Assembly: GCF_030936135.1 (NCBI RefSeq)
Contig: NC_082617.1
Span: forward strand, 988,001-1,052,000
DNA length: 64,000 nt
Direction of reading: 5' to 3'
DNA from: Gavia stellata
Taxonomy: Eukaryota > Chordata > Aves > Gaviiformes > Gaviidae
Part shown: in pieces, positions 50,401 to 61,702 of the stretch
How positions within the stretch are numbered: the stretch's first letter is position 1
Layout of the letters: each line of letters opens with the position of its first letter
Notes under the pieces: model-generated
The model's database searches: none
What the model was told of the DNA's origin: nothing
Seen by the model: only the letters and a program-made list of their open reading frames with translations
Translations under genes and position numbers: made by a program

Positions 50401-50816
50401 TGTCCGGGAGTGGGGCTCCTGCCCCAGGGGGGTGCCGGGTGGGGGAAACCCTCAGCGCCCAGGAGCTGCCCCTGGAGCTGCCCCTGCTCCTCTCCAAGCC
50501 AGAGACGCAGAGAGGTCACCCCTCGCTGAGCCTCTCCTCCGTCGTTGCCCCTCCAGGACAGACTTGCTTCAGGGGAGCCCATCGCTGTGCAGGTCTGCAT
50601 GCGAGGGCGGCGTTGTTGTCCCCTCGTGGTGGCTGCTGCCTGCCCTGCTCAGGCCCAGCTGCCCGCAGCTCCTGCCCAACCGATCCCACGGGCAAGTGTT
50701 GGGGTTCTTGGAGGGGACCAACCTGCCTGCAACAAGCTGTACCCCCAGCCCAGCTGTGACTCCAAGACTGGGAAGGATGCCCTCAACAGCAGTAAGCATT
50801 AAACCAGGCCAGCTCT

Positions 50817-51352
50817 CCTTCCTTCCAGCCTTCCTTCCCTCCTTCCTTCCTTCCAGCCACCCATCCTTCTCTCCTTCCTTCCAGCCAGCCATCCTTCCTT
50901 CCAGCCTTCCTTCTATCCTTCCTTCCAGCCAGCCATCCTTCCTTCCAGCCTTCCTTCTAGCCTTCCTTCCAGCCAGCCATCCTTCCTTCCAGCCTTCCTT
51001 CTAGCCTTCCTTCCAGCCAGCCATCCTTCCTTCAAGCCTTTCTTCTCTCCTTCCTTCCAGCCAGCCATCCTTCCTTCCAGCCTTCCTTCTAGCCTTCCTT
51101 CCAGCCAGCCATCCTTCCTTCCAGCCTTCCTTCTCTCCTTCCTTCCAGCCAGCCATCCTTCCTTCCAGCCTTCCTTCTAGCCTTCCTTCCAGCCAGCCAT
51201 CCTTCCTTCCAGCCTTCCTTCTAGCCTTCCTTCCAGCCAGCCATCCTTCCTTCCAGCCTTCCTTCTAGCCTTCCTTCCAGCCAGCCATCCTTCCTTCAAG
51301 CCTTTCTTCCTTCCATTCTTGCTTTCATCCATCCATCCATCCATCCATCCAT
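50817..51352. repeat. CCTT-derived tandem array with 44-bp period, then (CATC)n
   Basis: Tetranucleotides ccttccttccag combine into a higher-order 44-base unit. The marker ccagccagccat recurs every 44 bases (50881, 50925, 50969 and onward) for about ten copies. A short (catc)n run at about 51326-51352 closes the array. The plus strand is wholly pyrimidine-rich. Confidence 0.93.
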
Positions 51353-54033
51353 CCTCTCCCTCCCTCCCTTTTTCCTTTCCTCTGGTTCTCTTCATTTCAC
51401 GACCTGTCCCTCCCTCCTCCCCAGCTGCCCAGAGCCCCCTCTCCCCTTCGCCCCTTCTCCTCTCCTGCAGCTATCTTTAACCATCTCCCTCTCCTGCAGC
51501 TATCTTTAACCATCTCCCTCTCCAGGCTGCTTTCAGGGCCAAGTGCAGCGGGGAGCTGTGAATAACGGAGCTGTGAATAACTCGTTTGGCTGCCCCAGCC
51601 CCAAGTGGTGTTGCTAAGGGTGACTGCGTTTCGGGCAGGCTCTGTGACAGCTGCCCAGGCACTAACAAAAGCTCCCCTTGTCCTGCCACAAAGCGCCATT
51701 ATTCAAAAAACTTCTGGGCAAAACATTGTGCTGAGGTGAGGGAGGACAAGGGATGCCCGGGGGGACACGGTGGTGGAGAGGCACCCGTGCCCTGGGGAGG
51801 GTGAACGTTTTGGAAGGGCTGCAGGGCGTGCAGGCAGCAGAGAGGAGCTGGGCAGGGGGTGTCCAGGGCTGGCTCAGCGCCTTTCCACCTGTGCCCTACC
51901 AGTACAAGTAACCCGGGGGCTACAGCACCAGGATGACCCCAAGGTTTGCTGGTGTTTCTCCAGCTTTGAAATATTGGGGAGATGTGGTGTCAAGGTAAGC
52001 CGGGCCGTGGGGGTTCAGCCAGCGAGCTGTCCAGCCCCGGACCTTGCTCCAGCAGTGGCTTTTACTTGGTCCCTGGGGAAGGAGGGATGCACGCACCCTT
52101 GGCTCCTCCCAAGGGATTGCACTTGGTTGGTCCCCAGCCCACACTGGAAACACCTCAAAAAACCCTGCCCTGCACAGAGTGGGTCCCCAGCTCCGGGCGT
52201 GCAGAGGAGAGGGTCACAAGTGGGGCCATGGGTGACAGGGGCTCAAAGGTCTTGGTGAGCTTTGCAGCTCCTCTTCTGCTTAGCATGACCACGAACCCCA
52301 CCGAGGTGCCAGCAAGAGACAGACCCAGCAGCGTGCCGTGGGCCAGCACAGCCCCGAGGATCCAGTGGCCCATCTCCTCTGTGGACCTGGGACCCTGAGC
52401 ACCTCTCAGGGGACTTCCTCATGGGGTGGCCAAGCTCTTCCATCTGTGTGGGGTCATCTGCAGATGGCAGCACCCACCCACACAAAGCTCCCTGCCCTGT
52501 GCTGGTGCTGTCTGGCGTTACCTGGTGGTCCCACGGCCTGGCCCTGGGTGCTGGGGGCTTCTGCCCAGCCCACCTGGGCAGAGCTGGCCCTGGCTCCCAG
52601 CCCTGCTTGGAGCAATTTGGCAGCCCCAGCCTCCGTCACCACGCTGCCACGTCCCTGGGCTGTGGGGCTGAGGGTGCCTGGACCCACTGGCTGCAAGTAC
52701 CCGCCTGCTCCACCATCCATCCTGCATCCCCAGTGGAAAACTCGTGGCCGCTGCTGTCCCTGCTGCTGTCCTCCACGGAGGGGAACAGCCCAGTCCCGTG
52801 TGGCCCTGGTCCCCAGGGCTGGGGGGAGGACGGAGACAGCAGTGGGGACAATGCTGGTGGCTCTGGCCAGGCAGGGAGCACTGCCTGCAACCAGTGGGGT
52901 TGGGGCAGGCCAGGCTGGGAACGGTGCCCTGCGGGCTGTGCAGCACCCAATATCTGGGTTCTCGGTCATGCAGAAATGCAGAAAGGGGGTGAGAAAAGAT
53001 AACAGGAAATGGGGGATGCGGCTGGGGAGGAAAAAACACCCAGCCTCAGAGCTGCAGTTGGCCTCCGAGGGCTCCCAGGGCGACACTGAAACCGCAGAAC
53101 CCTGCTACACCCTGGCATGGTGGCACGGCGCTGTGCCCAGCCACTGCTCGGCCCCTCGCCTCACCGCCAGCGCTGTGGCCATCCTTGCTTCCAAGGATCC
53201 AGGCAGCTGGCGGGGTCAAGGGTGCGGGGGGGGTGCAGACCCCAGGGGTGCTCGAGCAGCCTGAGGACCCCAGGGAGCAGTTTGGGGCCCCACTCCCAGC
53301 TCTGTGTGTTCCAGGGCATGCCCCTGCCAGCTCCAAGGACAGCGCTGCATGCCTTGGGGCTCCCCCACCTCAGTTTCCCCATCTCTTTTCCCCTGCCAGG
53401 GCTTTCGGGGAGACTTGGTGCCCAGAGAGCAATGCCAGCAAAGAAAACAACCGAGTGCATGGCCAGAGCAGGACAAGGGCAGGTCTGGAGTCCTGGCATG
53501 GGAGGCAGCTCTCCGTAGCGATGCAGCCGAGGGCTTCGTGTGCCCGCTTCCCCTTTTGGCAGAAAACATCCTGGCCAGGGCAGGTGCCCAGGGCTTGGCA
53601 GCACTGTGGAGCTGCTGGTGCCACTTTAGCTGACAGTTTCAAGATGAGTCAGTGGGAGCCAAGGCTGGCATCCTGTTTTCAAGCAGGCTGCGGGTGGCAG
53701 ACGGGAGGCACCTTGGCTGAGGCAGGGCCCTGCCTGCACCCGTCCCAGCGCAGGCAGGGCATTCGAACCCCTGGCACACACATTCGGGCAAGGCACCAAC
53801 TCCTTCCCAGCACCCGCCAAGAGGGAATCACCTGCGGCCCTGGGTGGCAGTGCCAGGCTGAAGCTCTGGGGCTGATGCCCCACTCCATCCCCGCCAGCTC
53901 TGCCATGGGCGGCAGCAAACGCCTAGTCTGAGCTAAAGGAGCATCTCACTGTTTGGCTGCTCCTGGGTGATTTCGGAGGGAGCTGCACGTGCCAGGGGTG
54001 CGCAGCTGGACCCAACAATCCTGCTTTTGAGAA

Positions 54034-54071
54034 TAGTAATAATAATAATAATGATGATGATGATGATGATG
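54034..54071. repeat. (AAT)n(GAT)n microsatellite
   Basis: A compound trinucleotide repeat: about five AAT/AATA units followed by seven GAT units, in intergenic DNA. Confidence 0.95.
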
Positions 54072-54569
54072 TATTAGTGGTCTCAGGAAAAGTGTTTGTG
54101 AGGTGTGCTTTGGCACAAAGCTGCCAGCTAGCAGAGCTGCCCCACGAGCTCAGCACAGCCCTGCTGGGCAGCTTCACCCCCTGCACGGCCATGGCTCTGG
54201 CAGGCAAACCGGGGACGGGTACCTTGGAAAACTGCAGCCCAGCCGGGGCATCGGATCTCTGCCTGTCAGCTGGGACCGGAGAGGTGCTTGGCAGAAAGGA
54301 GCCACTGTTTGGGCTCGGTTTCAAACTTGGCACCTGGGCAGCCCCTTGGGGGAACGGAAATCCCGCGTGGGACCATGTGCACCTTCTCCAAGGAGCAGCA
54401 GCCCGGCCGGAGGGTGGTGGGGGAAGCACAGGGGGATGGGACAGGATATGCAGGCACAGAGCTGTGAGCAGCACCTGCACCGGGAGCCTTTCCCCAGCAT
54501 GCCAGGGCACTGCCAGTGCGGCAGCACCTGCCATGGGGCACGCACTGGGCAATAGCGTCTCACGCTGGC

Positions 54570-55100
54570 ATGGGGCACGCACCCAGCCATGTGAAGCACC
54601 CAGCTATGGGGCAGTCACAGGGCATGCACCAGCCACGGGCACCTACCCAACCATGAGGCACCCACACGTCTATGGAGCACGTGCTCAGCCATGTAGCACC
54701 CACCCAGCCATGGGACACCCACTCAGCCACAGGGCAAGAACCTGGTCATGGGGCACACACCCAGCCATGGGGCACCCACCTGACCCCAGGACACCCAAGT
54801 TGCTATGGGGCATGCACCCAGCCATGGGGCATCCTCTCAGATACGTGACATGCACAAGGCACAAGGCACCCATCTGGCCCTGGGGCACCCACCCAGCCAT
54901 GGGGTGCCCACTCAGCCAGAGGGCACCCACCCAGCTGTGGGTCACTCACCCAGCCACAGGGTATCCACCCAGCCATGGGGCACCCACCCAGCTGTGGGGC
55001 ACCCACCTGGCCTCAGGGGACCCACACAGCCATGGGGCACCCACCTGGCCAAGGGCATGCACCCGCCCCTGGGGTACGCACCCAGCCACGGGTCACATCG
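54570..55100. repeat. Degenerate minisatellite (about 20-bp unit)
   Basis: More than twenty imperfect copies of a unit like cacccacccagccatggggc. Unit length varies by a few bases, so the array is old and diverged. Because it lacks stop codons it creates a 647-codon open frame (54077-56020) rich in HPAMG-type repeats, which I do not consider a gene. Confidence 0.88.
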
Positions 55101-56920
55101 CTGCCCGCGCGGTGCAGGGGAAGTGCTGGGAGCCGGCTGTGCCAGCTGCCACGTGCAGCAGGAAGGACCTGCTGTGGGGCCGGGACGAGGCAAAACCACA
55201 GAAAAGAGGAAGCCCTCGAGTGCCCCAGCCCAGCGCCAGCAGCTGCCCGGGCAGACGTACGCAGACACCTCGCACGCCGCCACGCCGGCCCTTCTCTGGT
55301 AAGTCTGAGCTCAGCACCGCTGCTGCTGCGGAGAGAGGGCTGAGAAACAGGTCGGCTCCTGGAACTGCCGGGGCGGGGTGTCCCCTCCCAGAGCATCCTC
55401 AAAACGGGGGCAGCATCCCCACTGCTGGGGACCGGTGGGCAGAGGGACCCAAAGCACCGGTGTGCAGTGCAGGGAGCCGGCAAAGCTTTCCCAATCCTCC
55501 CCGCTTTGGATGCCAGGTTATTCTGGAGCCTAAGCTTAGCTCGTGTATTTTAGCAGGACAGATGGAGCGAGCCAAAGCAGGGAAGGGGTTTTTCACAGTA
55601 AAGGTGCAGTGGTTGGGGTGGGAAAGCAGGGCACTGCTTTCCAGGAGGGTCCAAAATCATGGAGGAACCGGCACAGCCCTGGCCAGCAGCAAGGCTCAGG
55701 CAGCCAACATGTTTTCAGAGGTTACCTCGAAAAGGAAACTGCCTTCGGTGCTGAAAGCTGTGGGTGGGTGGCCTGCAGGCGCTGAGCCCTGCCCGTGGGA
55801 CCAGCACTCCCGGGTGAACTTGAGCTGGTGGCCAGTCCCCAGCCTGGCCAAATGTCCCCCTCGCCGCGCCCGCCACTGCTCTCCCTTCCCACCAGTGCCG
55901 CCGGTTAAAGTGCAGCACCGCCAGCGGAGCCCTGAGGCAGGCAGATGGGCACTGTGCCAGGGCGAGCATCTCGCAGCTAGGGTTCCCGTGCAGGCTGAGT
56001 CCCACCAGCAGCAGCCCTAAATGGCCCCCTGCCCTCACTGCCCCCCCCGTGGGACACTGGCCCTCTGTGACACCCCAAAAATAAAATACGAGTGTTTGGG
56101 GCACTGAGGCTGCGAGCTCCCAGCCTGCTGGGGCTCCCCATGCCCTCGGTGGCTGGGGAGAGCATCCCATGCCTGGGGAGAGCCCTCCAATCGCTGCAGG
56201 AGGGTGCTAGGGTGAGAGAGCATTTTTGGGGCAGGACACTCCAGTCCGGCCCTGAGTGGGGTTTCAGACTTCCCAGTCACTCCCAGGGACACCCTGGTTG
56301 GCAGCTGGAGCCTCACTGTGGGGTTAGTCAGGCAGGACCCGGAGCGTTCCCCCTCAGTCTTTGGTGCATGGCCCCATCCTGCAGACCCCCCGGCATCTTT
56401 CTTCTGAGCCTGACTGTGGCTGCGTTACAGGCTTGACCTGCCCTGGGCAAAGCAAGAAGGGTGGAGTGGGATCATGGCTGTTTGTCAGGTGGGGAAACTG
56501 AGGCACAGAGCAAATACCAAGGACCACATCCCTCGTGCATGTAATGGGGAGCCCTGCCAGGCAGTTGGGGTGGGGGGGACGGGTGGTTGCTGCCCATCGG
56601 CTCTTTGTCCCCGTTTGGCAGCAGCCCTGTTCGCCCCGGAGATGAGGACACTGGGGACTGCAGGAGGGTGACACAAAAGCCACCATGGGCTGACACCAGG
56701 TGCACAGGGGACCCGGGGAGGGGGGGGGGCAGCAGAGAGGCCAGGGGTGATGCTAGGGCCCAGGTTTCATGCAGAAAGCCCTTTCTCCACCCCCTCCGGC
56801 CCCAGCACCTGCCCACCACCCCTCACCCCCAGCAAGCTAAGCTGACGGTCCTTGGTGGCCTCTCCTCTCTCCCAGGTGTCAGCTTTGCCACCCGGGAAAG
56901 GTGACAGCCAGCCCGGCAAC

Positions 56921-57964
56921 ATGCCCCGGGCATCACTGCTGCCATGGCTGCCATGCGGCCGGCCCAGCGTGAAGGCAGTGGTCGCTGCCGGGGTGTTTGT
57001 AACCACCCTCTGGAACCTGAGGTGCTTCCTCAACCCCTCCGAGGTCTCTGAAGAAACCCCCAAGCACACTGAGCCGCTGGTGGTCCTGGTGTGGGAATGG
57101 CCCTCGAAGCAAGTCCCCAACGTCAGCGGGGACATTTGCCGCGAGCTGTACGGCATCGCGGGCTGCTGGCTCACCACGGAGCGGCGGCTCCTGGGCAGGG
57201 CGGATGTGGTGGTGTTCCCCCACACCAGGCTCCAGACTGGCAGGGACAGGCTGCCCAAGGAGAGGCCACCGGGGCAGAACTGGGTGTGGGTCTCCCTGGA
57301 GTCCCCCTCCAACACTAAAGCTCTAGCAGGATGGAACCACACCTTCAACTGGGTGATGACCTACAGACGGGACTCGGACATCTTCATCCCCTATGGTAAG
57401 CTTGTGCCTAACCGGTCGGCCACTGTGAACATCCCCACAAAGACCAACTTGGTGTCCTGGGTTATCAGCAACTACCACAGGACTCAGAAAAGAGCTGAAG
57501 TCTACAAAAACCTCTCCCAGTACCTCCACGTGAACATATACGGGAAAGCAAGCAAAAAGCCACTTTGCAAGGACTGCCTCTTGCCAACGACATCCAAGTC
57601 CAAGTTCTACCTGGCCTTCGAGAACTCCATCCACCAGGACTACATCACTGAGAAGCTCTGGAGGAACTCGCTGATGGCTGGCACTGTGCCCGTGGTGCTG
57701 GGCCCTCCCCGGGCCAACTACGAGCAGTTCATTCCTGCCGACTCCTTCATTCACGTCGATGACTTTGGTTCCCTGGCAGAGCTGGCCACCTTCCTGAAGA
57801 CCATGAACTCCAGCCGCTACCGGCAGTTCTTCTCCTGGCAGAAGAGGTACAGCGTGAAGCTCTACGCCGACTGGAGGGAGCGCATCTGCACCATCTGTAC
57901 CGCATACCCCAGCCTGCCCCGCGGCCGTGTCTATCCTGACCTGGAGAGCTGGTTCAACACCTAG
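56921..57964 (+). CDS. FUT7: Alpha-1,3-fucosyltransferase 7
   Basis: FUT7 is a Golgi type II membrane enzyme that moves fucose from GDP-fucose to sialylated N-acetyllactosamine. This completes sialyl-Lewis x on leukocyte selectin ligands. The coding part is a single exon, typical of the family, preceded by an acceptor (ctctcccag, ending 56875). I take the ATG at 56921 (347 residues, human 342) because the in-frame ATG at 56852 lies in the preceding intron. A short cytosolic tail precedes the membrane anchor (AVVAAGVFVTTLWNL). The catalytic domain contains SYRRDSDIF-like TYRRDSDIFIPYG and the GDP-fucose-binding motif FYLAFENSIHQDYITEKLWR, then GTVPVVLGPPRANYE and DWRERICTIC. Five N-glycosylation sequons are visible. 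Confidence 0.95.
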   Translation: MPRASLLPWLPCGRPSVKAVVAAGVFVTTLWNLRCFLNPSEVSEETPKHTEPLVVLVWEWPSKQVPNVSGDICRELYGIAGCWLTTERRLLGRADVVVFPHTRLQTGRDRLPKERPPGQNWVWVSLESPSNTKALAGWNHTFNWVMTYRRDSDIFIPYGKLVPNRSATVNIPTKTNLVSWVISNYHRTQKRAEVYKNLSQYLHVNIYGKASKKPLCKDCLLPTTSKSKFYLAFENSIHQDYITEKLWRNSLMAGTVPVVLGPPRANYEQFIPADSFIHVDDFGSLAELATFLKTMNSSRYRQFFSWQKRYSVKLYADWRERICTICTAYPSLPRGRVYPDLESWFNT

Positions 57965-58235
57965 CTCAGGGTGGTGTGTGCTGGGACCATCAAGGACACA
58001 TCTGGGCAGAAGATACAGGGGTGGGGGAAGCGTGGGGCACCCTCCTACAGACCAGGACGCGGGGCAGGGAGGGACGTGGGAGCCCCGACCTCTCCTCCCA
58101 GCCTGGCTGTTGCCACACTGGGACCTTGAGCAACTCCATGTGACTTCATTTCTTGCAAAATGGGACTAACCCCCAACCCGATCTGACACTGACCTACCTT
58201 GCCAGGGTGCTGGCAGGATGAGAGGGTGCTTTGGA

Positions 58236-58241
58236 AATAAA
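58236..58241 (+). promoter_or_regulatory. FUT7: Poly(A) signal, FUT7
   Basis: AATAAA lies 272 bases past the FUT7 stop codon and is the first canonical hexamer downstream, implying a short 3' UTR. Confidence 0.8.
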
Positions 58242-58259
58242 CGACACAGTGCTGCAGAG

Positions 58260-60724
58260 GTTCTGCCTGTGGCACTGGGGCTGGGCAGGGCCGGGGGCTG
58301 GCGGGGGGCTGAGGGCTCCCCAGCCTTCCCCTGCAATCACTCTGTGCCCCCCCAGCACCTTCTGCTGTGTGGCGAAGCCCCTGTGGCAGAGGGCCCATGG
58401 TGACATTTCTGGCTGGGGTGGAGGAGCTGACCTCGGCGCAGTCCGGGGGGGCCCAGCACCCCACGGCAGGGATGGAGAGCACAGCCTGTGCTCTGCCACT
58501 TCCCAGCACAGCCCGGCAGCACCCATTTCTGCCACCCACCCCCCCCTCTTGAGCCATGGGTGTCACTGTGCTGGGGAGGACCGGCAGGACACCGGACGCT
58601 CTCGAGAGCAATCTCAGCCTGCTCAGTGCCAGGCAGAGTCAGAGAAGGATGCTGTGGTTTCTCACTCCCCTGCCGGCATGCCTGCCCTGCTGCGGCAGGA
58701 AGCCAGCGAGGTGGTGGCATCCGGAGCCTCACAAGCTAGCCCAGAGCAAAGCCGGTCCTGTGGGCACCCAGTGGCCTGCCCCGTGTGCCCTTGGCACTGC
58801 CAAGCCCCTGCGCACCCTGTACCATGCACACACCACGCACCCCAGGCACCTGCACTACCAGCACCCTGCGGAGCTGGACCCTGTGCCACGCACACACTGC
58901 ACTGTGGGCACTCTGCACCCAGACCCTGCAGTTGGCACCCTGCACCGTACACACACCCTGCAGCATGGGCACCCTGCACAGAGAGCACACTGCACCCTGG
59001 GCACCCTGCACCCTGGGCACGGGCAATGCCTAAGCACCCCGAGGGGAAGCACCCATCTGGGATCAGCAGCAATGTTGGGGTTGGTGACAGGATCAGGGGT
59101 GGGACACGACTGCTCCATCCGTGCCTTGCTCTCTCCCCCTCACTCTGTGCCCCTCAACTCGGTGCCATCAACCTGATATCAATGACTCATTTTGTCACAG
59201 TTTCCTTCACTGCAGCCCCAAAGTCACCCAATCCCACCCTTGCCACCCCACGAGCTGCCAGGTGCCCACCAGGACCTGCTCCCCGTGCCCGGGGTGCAGC
59301 GGGGCTCAGGCGTGCGATGACATGCCCTCAGCAGAGGGGACATTCCCACCCCGGGCTGGTGCTTCGCTGCGTCCCCGGCCGCTCACCCAGCCTGGCCCAG
59401 CCCTTGCTGGGTTGCAGTTTGACAGGCAAACCGCACTCTTCCGATTTCTGCAGCTGCCGAGTTCCGTCTTATTTTGCCTTCTGGGTCAACCGAAAACGGA
59501 GCAGGAGGGGCTCGGAGCGCCGCGGGCAGGGGTGCTGCGGGGGCCAGGGCTCCTGCCTGGCTGGCATTTTGCTGGAGCGGAAAATCAGATGGTGGAAATC
59601 TGGAGAGAAAACCTCAGGGAGGTGACATCCTTCCCAGGCTTTCTGCCACCGACCCTGCTGATCGCTGCCCTCCAGCCCCCCCACCCCCAAAGTGCCAGGA
59701 AGCAAAGGGCAGCAGCGGCGGGGGGGCAGTTTCCAGCGGGTGCCGTGCCACCCTGCAGGCAAGCAGGGACGTGGCCCTGGGCACCCAGGCCCTGGGGAGC
59801 AAGCGGACACAGGGCAAGCCAAGGGGATCCCACCCCACGGGGCTGGCACCCAGGCTGGTGTGCACCCCAGCCCTTTGCAGGGTCCCAAGGAGCGCTGCAA
59901 GCAGCCGCCTGTAGTGACCCCGCTCCTGCCCGGCCCACGGGAGCCGGGCTGCAGGCCAGCCCCAGAGAGCAAACCCATCATTTACTGGCAGCGGAGCTGA
60001 AAAAGGGGCTTTTCAGAAGTTTCCCTACACCCTTGGTCATTTAATTGCTTCTGCTCCGGGGAAAAATCCCGCAGGGGCGCAGGCTGGTGGCGAACCAGGC
60101 TGCAGAGGTGAAAAGGAAGGTGCAATCACCCAGACACTTGCTTCTCCTGGCTGGGCTGGCACCACCCGGCACGGCCACCGCGAGGCTGCCTTGGCTGGAT
60201 CACGTACAGTGGCCCACTGGCCCACCGGTGCCACGCTGGCAGCCACGTGGCAAGTGCAGCCCAGGCTTCCCGTACCTCTCCCCTGCCCACCCCGGGGAGC
60301 TCCTGCTACATCCCCGCCTGGTCCTTCCCTGTCCACAACATCCACTGGAGCAGCCTGGAAGATCCCGCTGCGCTTCCACTTCCACCCTTCCCAAAAGCAG
60401 CTATGGAAAAACAGCAGCTCCAGTCGGGTGGAAGGTGACCCCCCCCCACATTCCTGACAACCTCTGCTTTGGGGGTGCACAGCCCCAACAGGCTGGTGTC
60501 CCTCCGGGGCCAAGCTGCCACCACTTCTGGTGGTGGGCCAGGCTGCAGGCAGCCAAGAGCCGGGTGTTGCTGGCAGGATGGGGACACATCCACCCTTTTT
60601 GGGTGCACCAGTCCACCCCCACCGTGGGCCTCCCCCCACGCAGCCAAACCCATATCGCTGGGCTGCCTGGCACCATGCAGAAGCAGGGGATGCAAGGGAG
60701 GCAAGGAAAGGGTTAACTCGCTCT
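58260..60724. other. FUT7-POU5F3 convergent intergenic region
   Basis: No supported exon. Besides a minisatellite at 58.8-59.0 kb it is ordinary GC-rich sequence. A consensus AP-1 site TGACTCA lies at 59183-59189 in a short AT-richer patch. Long frames such as 58231-59625 are composition artefacts. Confidence 0.6.
58780..59035. repeat. Degenerate CACCCTGCACC minisatellite
   Basis: Repeated variants of gcaccctgcacc and gggcaccctgca with irregular spacing, between FUT7 and POU5F3. Unit length is roughly 12-24 bases and poorly conserved. Confidence 0.8.
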
Positions 60725-60744
60725 CATGCCCCAAAGAACTGAGA

Positions 60745-60750
60745 TTTATT
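60745..60750 (-). promoter_or_regulatory. POU5F3: Poly(A) signal, POU5F3
   Basis: AATAAA on the minus strand, 950 bases past the POU5F3 stop. It implies a 3' UTR from 61702 to about 60725 that includes an AU-rich block (about 61225-61335). Confidence 0.65.
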
Positions 60751-61702
60751 TCATTGCCAGAGGAAATATGATTAAGAAAAAAAAAAATTATAAAAAAATC
60801 ATCAACTACAGCAGGCTCAAAGGCATGGGGGTGCTAGCAGCATGGACAGGACGGTGTCAGCCCCCCTGGGCAGGGACCCCCCGGGGAAAGATGGTCCCTG
60901 GGCAGCCAGGCTGGGGCAGAGGGACGACGACTGGAGAGGGCACGGGGGACCCGTAATGCTGGGCACAAGGGCTGCGGGGGACCCCCACCACCACCCCAAA
61001 ACAAGCCCTGCCAGCCTGCCCATGGACGGGCGAAGCTCTCCTGCGCCGCGGGGTGAGGGGCGGCTGGAGCTGCAAGGGCTCACCCCAGCCCCATGCTCCA
61101 GCCCTCGGCTCGTCCCGGCTGGCCAGGAGTGTGGGCAGAGCCGCAGGGGACCCCGGCCCTGGGCCCAGCACCCCAGCCCTGCTCTAGGTGACAGGCAGGG
61201 GGCACCTGGGAAACTAGTAATCACTACAAAGATTTTTTCTTTTTAAAAACTACAACCAAAAAACTTTTAGAAAAATAATAAAACCACCTCCCCTCCCCCC
61301 ACCCCACCCCTCAAAAAAATCTAAAATACTTTTTGTCTGGGTCTTGCAGGAGAGCGGCTCGGCTGGGCTGGGGCCGGGCACAGGCGGCCCCGCTCAGCGC
61401 CCCGGGCACGCATGGCTTCGGTGGGGTGCAGTGGGGCAGGAGCAGCTGCCCCCCAGGAGAGGTCGGAGGGGGGCCAACGCTGCTAGAACCAGTAAACTCA
61501 CATAACTGGGAAGGGCTGGGAGCAACCGCCTGCCCCTGGTGCCCCAAAAGCCCTAAGGCAGCCCAGCTAGTGCCCAGGCAGGCCCTGGGAGCGGGGCTGT
61601 GCCCGTGCCTTCTCAGGGCGAAGCGGGGGGAAGCCGTCCCCAGAGAGCCAGCCCAGCCGCGGTGTCGGGGCAGCACCGCCGCGGGCCCCCGCAGCCCCCG
61701 GT

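Larger units (their letters stand above)
50400..56875. other. ABCA2-FUT7 divergent intergenic region
   Basis: No protein-coding exon with homology was found in these 6.5 kb. It contains the CCTT array, a trinucleotide repeat and a degenerate minisatellite (separate entries). FUT7 5' UTR exons and promoter should lie in the right part. A plus-strand AATAAA at 56080-56085 has no recognisable gene upstream of it. Confidence 0.6.

Noticed and set aside
49128-50759. 543-codon plus-strand open frame over the ABCA2 promoter
   Set aside because: CpG-island composition removes stops on all frames. Pro/Arg/Ala/Gly-rich with no homology, antisense to a confident exon 1.
54077-56020. 647-codon plus-strand open frame
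   Set aside because: It is produced by the stop-free minisatellite at 54.6-55.1 kb and GC-rich flanks. No domain, no splice logic, low-complexity His/Pro/Met/Gly content.
56852-56920. Upstream ATG extending FUT7 by 23 codons
   Set aside because: A clear splice acceptor ends at 56875, so the ATG at 56852 is intronic.
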